Of a stretch of 41,896 nucleotides of DNA, positions 1 through 9,300 are shown one piece after another. Below the pieces are notes generated by a model, which saw nothing but the letters and a program-made list of their open reading frames with translations, searched no databases and was not told the origin of the DNA. The position numbers and the translations under genes were made by a program. Source of the stretch: Caryophanales bacterium UBA6877 (GTDB taxonomy: Bacteria; Bacillota_I; Bacilli_A; RFN20; CAG-826); NCBI GenBank assembly GCA_002451465.1, contig DKCJ01000012.1:1-41896 (forward strand). The letters run 5' to 3'. Every line of letters begins with the position of its first letter. The first letter of the stretch is position 1.

Positions 1-25
1 TGCCCATATTATATTAATAAAACAA

Positions 26-55
26 TTGTAAAAAAATAGTTTTTTATGGTATATT
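26..55 (+). promoter_or_regulatory. Promoter of tRNA-Ser
   Basis: A -35 box TTGTAA (26-31), an 18-bp spacer and a -10 box TATATT (50-55) with an extended TGG element just before it. Predicted transcription start is about 61-62, only about 3 nt upstream of the mature tRNA 5' end. Confidence 0.6.
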
Positions 56-64
56 AATAAGGCT

Positions 65-154
65 GGAGAAATACCCAAGTGGTGAAGGGGACAGTTTGCT
101 AAACTGTTAGATCGGGAAACCGGTGCGAGGGTTCAATCCCCTCTTTCTCCGCCA
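65..154 (+). tRNA. tRNA-Ser (anticodon GCT)
   Basis: Class II tRNA. The acceptor stem GGAGAAA (65-71) pairs with TTTCTCC (144-150). The discriminator G is at 151 and CCA is encoded (152-154). The anticodon arm ACAGT-TTGCTAA-ACTGT gives anticodon GCT, reading AGC/AGU. A long variable arm of serine type and a T loop GGTTCAATCC are present. Confidence 0.95.
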
Positions 155-169
155 TTTTACATAAAATTT

Positions 170-216
170 CCCCCAAAATCTTGCCCAATTAAGTTGAGAT
201 TGTAATGGGGGTTTTT
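170..216 (+). terminator. Possible terminator after tRNA-Ser
   Basis: CCCCC (170-174) can pair with GGGGG (207-211), followed by five T (212-216). The interior pairs only partly (AATCT/AGATT), so the hairpin is imperfect. Confidence 0.4.
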
Positions 217-471
217 ATATGAAGCAAAGTAAACGTAAAAGATTTCCACAATCGACTTCCTAGGTAGATTTTCGAATAATTTAGTCAGGAAGCTTGAACG
301 TGTTTTGTAACAAATATTTAGAAGATTTTGAAAAAGATAGTATGTTTTTAACAATTGGGGTATGGATATTTTTTGGAATATATCTACGCTCCTTTTTTGC
401 TATAAAAAATTTCAAATAATTGATTAATAAAGCGAATGATATTAAAATAAAATAAATTAGAGGGGAAAAAT
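217..471. other. Non-coding or decayed stretch between tRNA-Ser and the membrane protein
   Basis: No convincing gene. A 65-codon minus-strand frame (354 to 157) runs into the terminator and has no ribosome binding site. Its C-terminal part includes PRK and EIFY, which recall the end of some IS transposases. The same short word recurs on the minus strand at the right edge of the window. Decayed insertion-sequence remnant is possible but weak. Confidence 0.3.
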
Positions 472-1875
472 ATGGATTTTATATTAATTATTATATTTAT
501 TCTATTTGTTATTGCTGGTTTAGTTAGAAACCCATTTAAATGCGCAATTGATTTAGTATTGTATGTTATTTTTACATTTAGTTTTTATGCTTTACTAGTT
601 AATTTTCAAGACCAAATAATTGGCATTACTGGTTATACAGTTAGTGATATTGGTAAATTAAACATTGCTCAATCAATAAATAGTGCAAACGACACATTAT
701 TAAGTTTATCTAAAAATCTAGGTGTTAATTTATCAGGAATTGATTCTGCACTTGCTAGTGATGAATTATATGTACAAGTTGGTTATTCTGTTGTTCATAT
801 GATATTTTTCATAATATCAAGCATTTTTGCTCCTGGTTTTGCTTGTGGTTTAGGTTGGATTATATATGGTATTTTTAGAAAGAAAGTTAAAAACATTAAA
901 AAATTACCTAAAAAGCTTTCTAGTTTAGCAATTAGTATTGTTGCTGCATCAATCTTTATAAGCTTTACTTTTGCTCCATTTTACAATTTATTGAATAAAT
1001 ATAATAACTTGGTTACTTATGTTAATAGTCAAGAATTAAGTGACTTTGGCGTTTTTTTAGACTCAATTAATGAAAAGGCTAGTGGAATTAAAACTAATGT
1101 TAACGATATTTCTAACAAAATAGATAAGGCTCTTGATGATTTTAATTCGTACGAGCCAACCGTTGATAAACTTGATAGTGATATTAATACCATTATTAAT
1201 AGATATGATGATTTAGTTTCTAGAATTGATGCTCTTTCTAAAAAGAATTTAACTGATATGGATCGAGCTAAAGTTAATTTGGCTCAACAACATATTGATG
1301 AGGTTAATGATACAGTTACTTCTGTTAAAGATTCAAAAAGTATAAAAACACAATACAATGACTACAAAAACGAAATTGATAAACAACTTAATTCATATGA
1401 TTTAGAAAGTTATGTAGTTACTGTTGAAACCTATGCAAAAGACATTAGTAACTTAAATGATACCTATAAAAAATATTTATCTAAGGCAAAAGGATATGTT
1501 GTTAATTATCCTATATATTCAAATATGTTCAGCTTTTTAGGTAACTTTGATTTTATTTATTTAAATTTTTCATCAACTGTAAATGATATTGGTAGTTTCA
1601 ATCAATTTATGGATGTTGTAATTAAAAACTTAGATCGATTTATAAACGAAGATTTAAAAACGATTATTGATGCTGGAAACACAAAAATAAGTGAGGTAAC
1701 TACAACATTAAACGATGCTAATAAAAAAATAGATGAAGTAGAAACTGAATATGAAGAGAAAAAAGCAGAAATCAACAAAAATATTGATGAAGCGAATAAA
1801 AATATTGCATCTTTAAATGAAACTTTAGATTCAATCGAAAAAGAAGTTAGTGAAATCGAAAAAAATTATCAATAA
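472..1875 (+). CDS. Multi-pass membrane protein with long coiled coils
   Basis: 467 residues, family not recognised with confidence. There are four probable membrane helices: about 2-22, 26-46, 104-128 and 148-170. The N-terminal pair loosely resembles CvpA-type proteins. From about 190 to 345 the chain is charged, Asn/Asp/Lys-rich and heptad-like. A second strongly coiled-coil tail runs from about 410 to 467, rich in Glu, Lys and Asn. A short aromatic patch near 350-375 (motif FLGNFDFIYLNF) separates them. The start is supported by AGAGGGG about 9 nt before ATG. It is monocistronic, closed by a strong terminator. A structural role at the membrane, such as anchoring or spacing, is possible. 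No enzymatic motif was seen. Confidence 0.8.
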   Translation: MDFILIIIFILFVIAGLVRNPFKCAIDLVLYVIFTFSFYALLVNFQDQIIGITGYTVSDIGKLNIAQSINSANDTLLSLSKNLGVNLSGIDSALASDELYVQVGYSVVHMIFFIISSIFAPGFACGLGWIIYGIFRKKVKNIKKLPKKLSSLAISIVAASIFISFTFAPFYNLLNKYNNLVTYVNSQELSDFGVFLDSINEKASGIKTNVNDISNKIDKALDDFNSYEPTVDKLDSDINTIINRYDDLVSRIDALSKKNLTDMDRAKVNLAQQHIDEVNDTVTSVKDSKSIKTQYNDYKNEIDKQLNSYDLESYVVTVETYAKDISNLNDTYKKYLSKAKGYVVNYPIYSNMFSFLGNFDFIYLNFSSTVNDIGSFNQFMDVVIKNLDRFINEDLKTIIDAGNTKISEVTTTLNDANKKIDEVETEYEEKKAEINKNIDEANKNIASLNETLDSIEKEVSEIEKNYQ

Positions 1876-1924
1876 TAGCTTTAAAACTATACAAAAAAGT
1901 TTTGTGAATTAAAAATGCGTACAG

Positions 1925-1953
1925 GGAAGTAGTGTTAAATCTACTTCCTTTTT
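1925..1953 (+). terminator. Rho-independent terminator
   Basis: The perfect 8-bp stem GGAAGTAG (1925-1932) / CTACTTCC (1941-1948) has an 8-nt loop and is followed by T5. It ends the coiled-coil membrane protein transcript. Confidence 0.85.
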
Positions 1954-2107
1954 ATATGGATTATATGAAATAAAATGTGCTTTCTATTTTTTCGAACACA
2001 TTTAATTTACTAAACTCATAAAAATCGGTTTTTTTTAAAGTAAATACTTTTAACTTTTCATTAAAAAAGTATAAAATATCTCTCGGAAGGATTAGGGAGG
2101 TTGAATT

Positions 2108-3715
2108 ATGAATTCAATAGATTTAACTAAATATGGTATTACCAATACCAAAGAAGTTGTTTACAATCCCTCATATGAACAACTTTTTAACGAAGAAATG
2201 AGGGAAGATTTACAAGGTTATGAAAAAGGTAAATTAACTGAACTTGGCGCAGTTGATGTTATGACTGGTGTCTATACTGGTAGATCTCCAAAAGATAAGT
2301 ATATTGTTGTTGATGAAAATTCTAAAAATACAGTTTGGTGGACAAGCGATGCTTATAAAAATGATAACCATCCAGCAAGCGAAGAAGCTTGGAAAGCTGT
2401 TAAAGCCTTAGCTCAAAAAGAATTATCAAACAAACGTTTATTTGTTGTTGATGGTTTCTGTGGTGCTAATAAAGATACAAGAATGGCTGTTCGTTTCATT
2501 GTCGAGGTTGCTTGGCAAGCCCACTTTGTTAAAAACATGTTTATTAGACCAACTGAAGAAGAACTTAAAAACTTCAAACCAGATTTTGTTGTCTATAACG
2601 CAAGTAAAGCAAAGTTGACTAACTATAAAGAATTAGGTTTACATAGTGAAACTTGTATTATGTTTAATATCACTTCTAAAGAACAAGTTATTATCAATAC
2701 TTGGTATGGTGGTGAAATGAAGAAAGGTATGTTCTCAATGATGAACTACTTCTTACCTTTAAAAGGTATTGCTTCAATGCATTGTTCAGCTAATACTGAT
2801 TTAAATGGTGAAAACACTGCTATTTTCTTTGGATTATCCGGAACTGGTAAAACAACTTTATCAACTGATCCAAAACGTTTATTAATTGGTGATGATGAAC
2901 ATGGTTGGGATGATAATGGTGTCTTCAATTTTGAAGGTGGTTGCTATGCAAAAGTTATCAATCTTGATAAAGAAAGTGAACCAGATATTTATAACGCTAT
3001 TCGTAGAGATGCTTTACTTGAAAACGTTACAGTTGATGAAAATGGTAAAATTGATTTCACAGATAAGAGTGTAACTGAAAATACACGTGTTTCTTATCCA
3101 ATTGACCACATTGAAAAGATTGTTAAACCAATTTCACATGGTCCAGCAGCTAAAAATGTTATCTTCTTATCTGCTGATGCATTTGGTGTTTTACCTCCAG
3201 TTTCAATTTTAACTCCAGAACAAACTAAGTATTATTTCTTAAGCGGTTTCACTGCTAAACTTGCTGGTACTGAAAGAGGAATTACTGAACCAACTCCAAC
3301 ATTTAGTGCATGCTTTGGTCAAGCATTCCTTGAATTACCTCCAACAAAATATGCTGAAGAATTAGTCAAGAAGATGAAGATGAGTGGAGCAAAAGCTTAT
3401 CTTGTCAATACTGGTTGGAATGGTAGTGGAAAACGTATCTCTATTAAAGATACTCGTGGAATTATCGATGCAATTTTAAATGGTTCAATTTTAAAAGCTC
3501 AAACTAAGAAACTTCCAATTTTTAATTTCGAAATTCCAACAACCTTAAAAGGTGTTGATACTCACATTCTTGATCCAAGAGATACATATGAAGATAAGTC
3601 AGTCTGGGAAAAGAAAGCTCTTGATTTAGCTCAAAGATTCCAAAATAACTTTGTTAAATATGAATCTTATAAAGAAGGTAGAGAATTAAAAGAAGCCGGC
3701 CCAAAAGTTGACTAA
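2108..3715 (+). CDS. pckA: Phosphoenolpyruvate carboxykinase (ATP)
   Basis: 535 residues, the normal length for the ATP-dependent family. It interconverts oxaloacetate + ATP and PEP + CO2 + ADP in the cytoplasm. In fermenters it often runs in the CO2-fixing, ATP-forming direction. Visible motifs: substrate-binding YTGRSPKDKY near residue 57, the WYGGEMKKGMF region with the metal-ligand Lys, HCSAN, P-loop GLSGTGKT at about 242-249, and the metal-binding IGDDEHGW that follows it. The start follows AGGGAGG about 7 nt upstream. C-ending codons for Phe, Asn and Ile are common, as expected of a highly expressed gene. It is monocistronic between two strong terminators. Identity is secure; the in vivo direction is not shown by the sequence. 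Confidence 0.97.
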   Translation: MNSIDLTKYGITNTKEVVYNPSYEQLFNEEMREDLQGYEKGKLTELGAVDVMTGVYTGRSPKDKYIVVDENSKNTVWWTSDAYKNDNHPASEEAWKAVKALAQKELSNKRLFVVDGFCGANKDTRMAVRFIVEVAWQAHFVKNMFIRPTEEELKNFKPDFVVYNASKAKLTNYKELGLHSETCIMFNITSKEQVIINTWYGGEMKKGMFSMMNYFLPLKGIASMHCSANTDLNGENTAIFFGLSGTGKTTLSTDPKRLLIGDDEHGWDDNGVFNFEGGCYAKVINLDKESEPDIYNAIRRDALLENVTVDENGKIDFTDKSVTENTRVSYPIDHIEKIVKPISHGPAAKNVIFLSADAFGVLPPVSILTPEQTKYYFLSGFTAKLAGTERGITEPTPTFSACFGQAFLELPPTKYAEELVKKMKMSGAKAYLVNTGWNGSGKRISIKDTRGIIDAILNGSILKAQTKKLPIFNFEIPTTLKGVDTHILDPRDTYEDKSVWEKKALDLAQRFQNNFVKYESYKEGRELKEAGPKVD

Positions 3716-3732
3716 TTTATAAAAATTAAATT

Positions 3733-3766
3733 AATCGCTCGATTTAGAAATCGAGCGATTTTTATT
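3733..3766 (+). terminator. Rho-independent terminator of pckA
   Basis: The long stem AATCGCTCGATT (3733-3744) / AATCGAGCGATT (3749-3760) has a 4-nt loop and continues into a T-rich tract. It is nearly perfect and may work in both directions. Confidence 0.9.
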
Positions 3767-3798
3767 TGCTCTTAATGTAATAATGTTACGTAAAATAC

Positions 3799-3827
3799 TT
3801 GTTTTTAATTAGATAATTAATTATTCT
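3799..3827 (+). promoter_or_regulatory. Promoter of the ABC-F gene, predicted leaderless
   Basis: TTGTTT (3799-3804), a 17-bp spacer and TATTCT (3822-3827). Only 7 nt separate the -10 box from ATG at 3835. There is no purine-rich ribosome binding site, so transcription should begin at or next to the A of ATG. Confidence 0.55.
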
Positions 3828-3834
3828 TTTATTT

Positions 3835-5730
3835 ATGTCAGTAATTAGTTTTAATAACGTAACTAAATATTATTCAAGTACACTTATACTTGATCATGTT
3901 TCCTTTTCAATAAATAAAGGGGAAAAAGTTGCTTTAATTGGTAATAATGGTGCCGGTAAAACTACATTATTTAAGCTAATATTAAAATTAGAAGAACCAA
4001 GTTTAGTAGCAAAAGAAGATAAACCTGGGGAGATATCTATTTTAAAAGGAACGACAATCGGCTATTTAGATCAAAATTGTATAGTAGACATAGAACATAC
4101 TGTTGAACAAGAATTATTACTTGTTTTTGAAAAGCAAATAAAGATGGAAAAAGAGATTGAAGATTTATCTCTTGATATTGAAAAACATCCAGATGATGAA
4201 ATATTGCTAAAAAAATATAATGCTTTACTTCAAGATTTTGAAAAAAATCGTGGATATTCATTTAAAAATGAAATAAAAGAATATTTATATAAATTTAATT
4301 TTGATGATTCATATTTAGATAGAAAAATTTCTTCACTTAGTGGTGGAGAAAGAATGAAAATTGCTTTTATAAAAATACTTCTTTTTAAATATGATGTACT
4401 TTTACTTGATGAACCTACAAATCATATAGATGTTTCAACAATTGAATGGTTAGAAAATTTTTTAAAAACCTATAATGGAACAATTTTCTTTATTTCTCAT
4501 GATAGATATTTTTTAAGTGCTCTTGCAACTAAAATACTTGAATTAGAGAACCATAAAATTACTACATATAATATGTCCTACGATAATTATTTAGTTGCAA
4601 AACAACAAAACTATGAAACACTTTTAAAACAAGCTGAAAAAGAAGATGAACAAATCGAAAAATATCAAAGATTCATTGATTTTTATCGTGCTAAACCACG
4701 TTTTGCAGGAAGACTTGGAGATAGAAAAAAGAAATTAGAAAAACTTGAAGCTAATAGAACCGAAGTTCCTAAAGAAGAAAATCGCAAAATTAAGATTAAT
4801 ATTGGTGGCAGTAATTTAATAAGTTCTAAGCAAATAATAAAATTTGATAAAGTGGTAATTGGTTATGATAAACCTCTATGCCCAGAATTTACTTTTACAT
4901 TATATGCGCAAGATAGACTGGCAATTGTTGGTGATAATGGAATAGGAAAAACAACCTTAATTAAGTCTATTGTTGGTGAATTAAAACCTTTTAAAGGAAT
5001 TATTAAAGAGTTAAGAAAAATTAGAATTGGTTATATAAAACAAAATGATTATGTTTTTGAAAAAAATATTGATGCAATTAGTTATTTAAGAGAGAAATAT
5101 CCTACAAAACTTGATAAAGAATTACGGGCATATCTTGGAAGATTTTTATTTAAAGGCGAAGATATATTTAAATCGACAGGCTTAATGAGTAATGGCGAAA
5201 AAATGCGTCTTGTTTTGTGTGCTCTTTCAATGAGTGATTATGATGTCTTAGTGCTTGATGAACCAACAAACCACCTTGATATGATAACTAAAGAATGTTT
5301 AATCGATTCTTTAAAAGAATATAAAGGATGTTTAATTTTTGTTTCTCATGACCGTTATTTTATTAATGAATTAGCTACGAAAATACTTTATTTAACACGT
5401 AATTTATCTCTTTTTGTTGATGGAAACTATGAAGATTTAAAAGAGGAATTAGATAGGAAAAATAATATGGAACTTATTGATCCTCGAGAATTTGAAAAAA
5501 AGATTAAGGTTGAAAAACCTCCAGTAAAAAAGAAAGAAAAACTATCAAATAATGCAATTTTAAAATTAAAAGATGAAATGAAAGATATTGAATTATCGCT
5601 AGATGTTATTGATGATAAATTTAATGATCCAAACACAAAATATGATGAATTTGCTTCTTTAAATGAAGAAAAATCTAAATTAGAAACACGTTATTATGAA
5701 ATTTTATCTATTTTAGAAGATAATGAATGA
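3835..5730 (+). CDS. ABC-F family ATPase acting on the ribosome
   Basis: 631 residues with two ABC cassettes and no membrane segments, the ABC-F layout (EttA/YbiT/Uup/YdiF and antibiotic-resistance relatives). Cassette 1: Walker A GNNGAGKT at 36-43, signature LSGGE near 168, Walker B LLLDEPTNHID near 186, then SHDRYF. The inter-domain linker near 260-315 is rich in Lys, Arg and Glu and matches the P-site tRNA-interaction arm. Cassette 2: Walker A GDNGIGKT near 366, altered signature MSNGE near 451, Walker B VLVLDEPTNHLD near 476. A charged coiled-coil tail covers about 540-631. Members bind the ribosomal E site and modulate translation or remove drugs. Housekeeping versus resistance role cannot be decided here. 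No Shine-Dalgarno precedes ATG; see the promoter entry. Confidence 0.93.
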   Translation: MSVISFNNVTKYYSSTLILDHVSFSINKGEKVALIGNNGAGKTTLFKLILKLEEPSLVAKEDKPGEISILKGTTIGYLDQNCIVDIEHTVEQELLLVFEKQIKMEKEIEDLSLDIEKHPDDEILLKKYNALLQDFEKNRGYSFKNEIKEYLYKFNFDDSYLDRKISSLSGGERMKIAFIKILLFKYDVLLLDEPTNHIDVSTIEWLENFLKTYNGTIFFISHDRYFLSALATKILELENHKITTYNMSYDNYLVAKQQNYETLLKQAEKEDEQIEKYQRFIDFYRAKPRFAGRLGDRKKKLEKLEANRTEVPKEENRKIKINIGGSNLISSKQIIKFDKVVIGYDKPLCPEFTFTLYAQDRLAIVGDNGIGKTTLIKSIVGELKPFKGIIKELRKIRIGYIKQNDYVFEKNIDAISYLREKYPTKLDKELRAYLGRFLFKGEDIFKSTGLMSNGEKMRLVLCALSMSDYDVLVLDEPTNHLDMITKECLIDSLKEYKGCLIFVSHDRYFINELATKILYLTRNLSLFVDGNYEDLKEELDRKNNMELIDPREFEKKIKVEKPPVKKKEKLSNNAILKLKDEMKDIELSLDVIDDKFNDPNTKYDEFASLNEEKSKLETRYYEILSILEDNE

Positions 5731-5765
5731 GTGTTATTTTTTAAAAAATAGTTTATATTATTAGT

Positions 5766-6176
5766 ATGAATCTTTCAAAAACAAATGCTAAAAAAATCTT
5801 ACGAATTATAGAAAATAGCAAAAAGAAAGTTTTTACGTGTGAAGACTTAGTTAAAGCAACTGGTTTTAATTTAGAAGTTATTTATTTATTTATTGAAAAT
5901 TTTTATGATTTAATTAGATTTGATTCTTCCTATAATTTAAAAAACGAAATAACAAATATACGTTCCTATATAGAAAAAGAAGAAAATAAGGAAGCAAAAA
6001 AGAAAGAAAGAAAAGAAAAAAGAATTGGTCATAATGAATATAAAAAATATAAAAATTTTATGGATTATGTTTCGAAAAATATGACTAGTGGTGGCTTTTT
6101 AGATACCGGGTATAAATTAACTAAAAAAGATAAAAAAATGTTAATTTATTATTTAAATAAAGAATTCAAAAAGTGA
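5766..6176 (+). CDS. Small hypothetical protein with a possible winged-helix N-terminus
   Basis: 136 residues, not recognised. Residues about 1-60 could form a small helix-turn-helix or winged-helix domain (pattern KKILRIIENSKKKVFTCEDL, then a hydrophobic helix). Residues about 70-90 are a very basic Lys/Glu stretch (KKKERKEKR), and the C-terminus is Lys-rich. Nucleic-acid or ribosome binding is plausible but not shown. It lies 35 nt after the ABC-F gene. It has its own predicted promoter, with TATATT (5754-5759) 6 nt before ATG and no ribosome binding site, so it is probably another leaderless gene. Confidence 0.7.
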   Translation: MNLSKTNAKKILRIIENSKKKVFTCEDLVKATGFNLEVIYLFIENFYDLIRFDSSYNLKNEITNIRSYIEKEENKEAKKKERKEKRIGHNEYKKYKNFMDYVSKNMTSGGFLDTGYKLTKKDKKMLIYYLNKEFKK

Positions 6177-6262
6177 TTTTTTGGTAAATATTTTGATAAG
6201 TTATAAAGTTTTATAATGTTTAATAATTCACAAGAAATTTTATTATTTTTTGATTAAAAGCA

Positions 6263-6312
6263 TTTAAAAACGAATTGCAAAATAATATAATAATTTCGTA
6301 TGCAAAAGGAGA
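6263..6312 (+). promoter_or_regulatory. Promoter and ribosome binding site of the PFOR gene
   Basis: TTTAAA (6263-6268), a 17-bp spacer and TATAAT (6286-6291), predicting a start near 6298. AAAAGGAG (6304-6311) lies 6 nt before ATG at 6318. This makes 6318 the start rather than the in-frame ATG at 6300, which would sit at the transcription start. Confidence 0.7.
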
Positions 6313-6317
6313 AATTT

Positions 6318-9300
6318 ATGGCAGAAATTAAAAAAACATTTTTAAGTGTTGATGGAAATACTGCTGCTGCTTTAGGTTCATATTGTTTTACTGAAGTTGC
6401 TGCTATTTATCCTATTACTCCATCATCACCAATGGCCGATCATGTTGATGTATATGCTGCTCAAGGAAAAAAGAATTTTTTCGGTAGTACTGTAAAAGTT
6501 TGCGAAATGCAATCTGAAGGTGGAGCCGCAGGCGCACTTCATGGTGCTATTCAAGCTGGAACATATGGAACAACCTTTACCGCCTCGCAAGGTTTACTTT
6601 TAATGATTCCAAACGTATATAAATGGGTTGGTGAAGAATTACCAGCTGTTATGGAAGTAAGTGCTCGTGCTCTTGCTTCAAGATCACTTTGTATTTTTGG
6701 AGATCATCAAGATATATATGCATTAAGACAAACTGGAATTGCAATGATTTGTTCACATTCAGTTCAAGAAGTTGCTGATTTAACTCCAATTTCACATTTA
6801 ATTGCTATTGATGCATCATATCCTGTTTGCCATTTCTTTGATGGCTTTAGAACTTCCCACGAAATTCAAAATGTTGAATTCGTTGATGATGAAGAATATC
6901 GTAAGTTAATGCCATGGGATAAAGTAGAAGAATTCCGTAAAAAGGCATTAAACCCACACTCAAATCCTGTCACTAGAGGTGGTGCAGAAAATGATGATAT
7001 TTATTTCACTGGTTTAGAAGCTCAAAATAAACATGCTGCAAAAGTCTTAGAAGTTGCTAAGAAATACTTTAAAGAAGCTACTAGACTTACTGGTAGAGAA
7101 TATGCCCCATTTGTCTATGTTGGACCAAAAGATGCTACAAAAGTTATTGTTGCAATGGGTAGTGTTACTGAAACCGCTCTTGAAGTCGTTGAAGACTTAA
7201 ATAAAAAAGGCGAAAAAGTTGGTTTAGTTAAAGTTATTCTTTATAGACCATTTAGCGCTAAAGACTTAGTTAGTGTTATTCCAAGTACAGTTAAAACAAT
7301 TGCTGTTTTAGATAGAACTAAAGAAAAAGGTGCTGTTGGTGAACCTCTTTATGAAGATGTAGTTTCTGCTCTTGAACTTGAAGGCAAAAAAGATGTTAAA
7401 GTTATTGGTGGTAGATATGGTTTAGGTAGCCACGATACTCAACCAAAACACATTAAAGCTTTATATGATTGGATGGATACTAGTGAAGCACATCATGATT
7501 TCACATTAGGTATTGAAGATGATGTTACTAATTTATCAGTTCCAATTAAAGATGATAAATATGAAATTAAACACAGCTATACTTCCTGCTTATTCTATGG
7601 TTTAGGTAGTGATGGTACAGTTGGTGCTAATAAATCATCAATTAAGATTATTGGTGATGCAACTCATCAATATGCTCAAGCATATTTTGCTTATGATAGC
7701 CGTAAATCAGGTGGTGTCACTAGAAGCCACTTAAGATTTGGTAAAGAACCAATTCACTCAACGTATTATGTTCAACATGCTGATTTTATCAGTGTTTCAC
7801 TTGATACATATATGTTTAGATTTGATATCTTAAAAGATTTAAAAGATGGTGGAACTTTCTTATTAAATACTGATATGGATGATGCAACTCTTGAAAAATT
7901 ATTACCAAATAGAGTTAAATGGCAACTTGCTACAAAGCATGTAAAATTCTATGTCATTGACGCTAACAAGATTGCTCTTGAAATTGGTATGGGAAGACAC
8001 ACCAACACAATTCTTCAATCGGCATTCTTCCACTTAAATGAACAAATTATGCCATATAGTGAAGCAAATGTTTGGATGAAGAAATTAGCTGAAAAAACAT
8101 ATGCTAAAAAAGGTGAAGAAGTTGTTAAACTTAACTGGAAAGCTATTGATAGTGGAACAGAAGGTTTAAGAAAAGTTGAAGTTAAGCCAGAATGGGCTAA
8201 CTTAGACTTCAAACGTGTTAGAACTACAACTGGTGATGAATATTTCGATAATTTCGTTACTCCAATCAATACTCTTGATGGATACGATTTACCAACTAGT
8301 GCTTTCTTAAAAGATGGTTTAGAAGATGGAAGCATGAGACCAGATGTCACCTTCAAAGAAGAAAGATCAATTGCTGATAAAGTTCCTCAATGGAATAAAA
8401 ATTATTGTATTCAATGTAATCAATGCGCATTTGTTTGTCCACATGCTACAATTCGTCCATTCTTATTAACTGATGAAGAAGTTAAGAATGGGCCAGAAGG
8501 TTTAGCTGAAATGACAAAAGATGCTATTGGTAGTCCACTTGTCAAAGGAATGAAATTTATTATTTCTATTTCTCCAATGAACTGTGTTGGTTGCGGACTT
8601 TGTGCTAATGAATGTTTAGCTAATAAGACTGCTAAGAAACTTGGAAATGATCATTTTGCCTTAAAGATGGTCGAAGCCAAATCACAATTTGATAGAGAAA
8701 AATATGCTCAATATTTATTCAAACACGTTGAGTATAAATCAAATATTTTCCCAACAAATACTGTTAAAGGCGTTGGTTTCTTAATGCCATATCAAGAAGT
8801 TAGTGGTTCTTGCCAAGGTTGTGGTGAAACTCCATACTATAGATTATTATCTCAACTCTTTGGTAGAGATTTATTAATCGCTAACGCTACTGGTTGTTCA
8901 TCAATTTATAATGGTTCAACTCCAATGACACCATTTATTAAAGATAAAAATGGTGAAGGTATTGCTTGGGCTAACTCCTTATTCGAAGATAACGCTGAAT
9001 ATGGTTATGGTATGAGATTAGCTACTGATTATAAACTTAAGCAAATCAGTGAAATCTTAGTTCCAGCTTTAGAAAGAGATACTGTTGAAGCTGAAACAAA
9101 AGAAGTTATCAAGAAATATCTTGAAAATATCAAGAATAAAGTTGAAGCTCGTAAAGTTGTTCCTGAATTATTAAAAGTTGTTGAAGCTAGTAAAGATGAA
9201 GCTCTTAAAGATGTCTTAAAATTCAAGAATGATTTATTAGATAAATCAGTTTGGATTATCGGTGGTGATGGATTCGCCTACGATATTGGTTATGGCGGAT

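Noticed and set aside
157..354. 65-codon minus-strand frame after tRNA-Ser
   Set aside because: It runs through the terminator-like hairpin, has no ribosome binding site and composition like non-coding DNA; at most a decayed remnant.
8015..8356. 113-codon minus frame inside nifJ
   Set aside because: Antisense shadow of a clear PFOR coding region, with no promoter or ribosome binding site.
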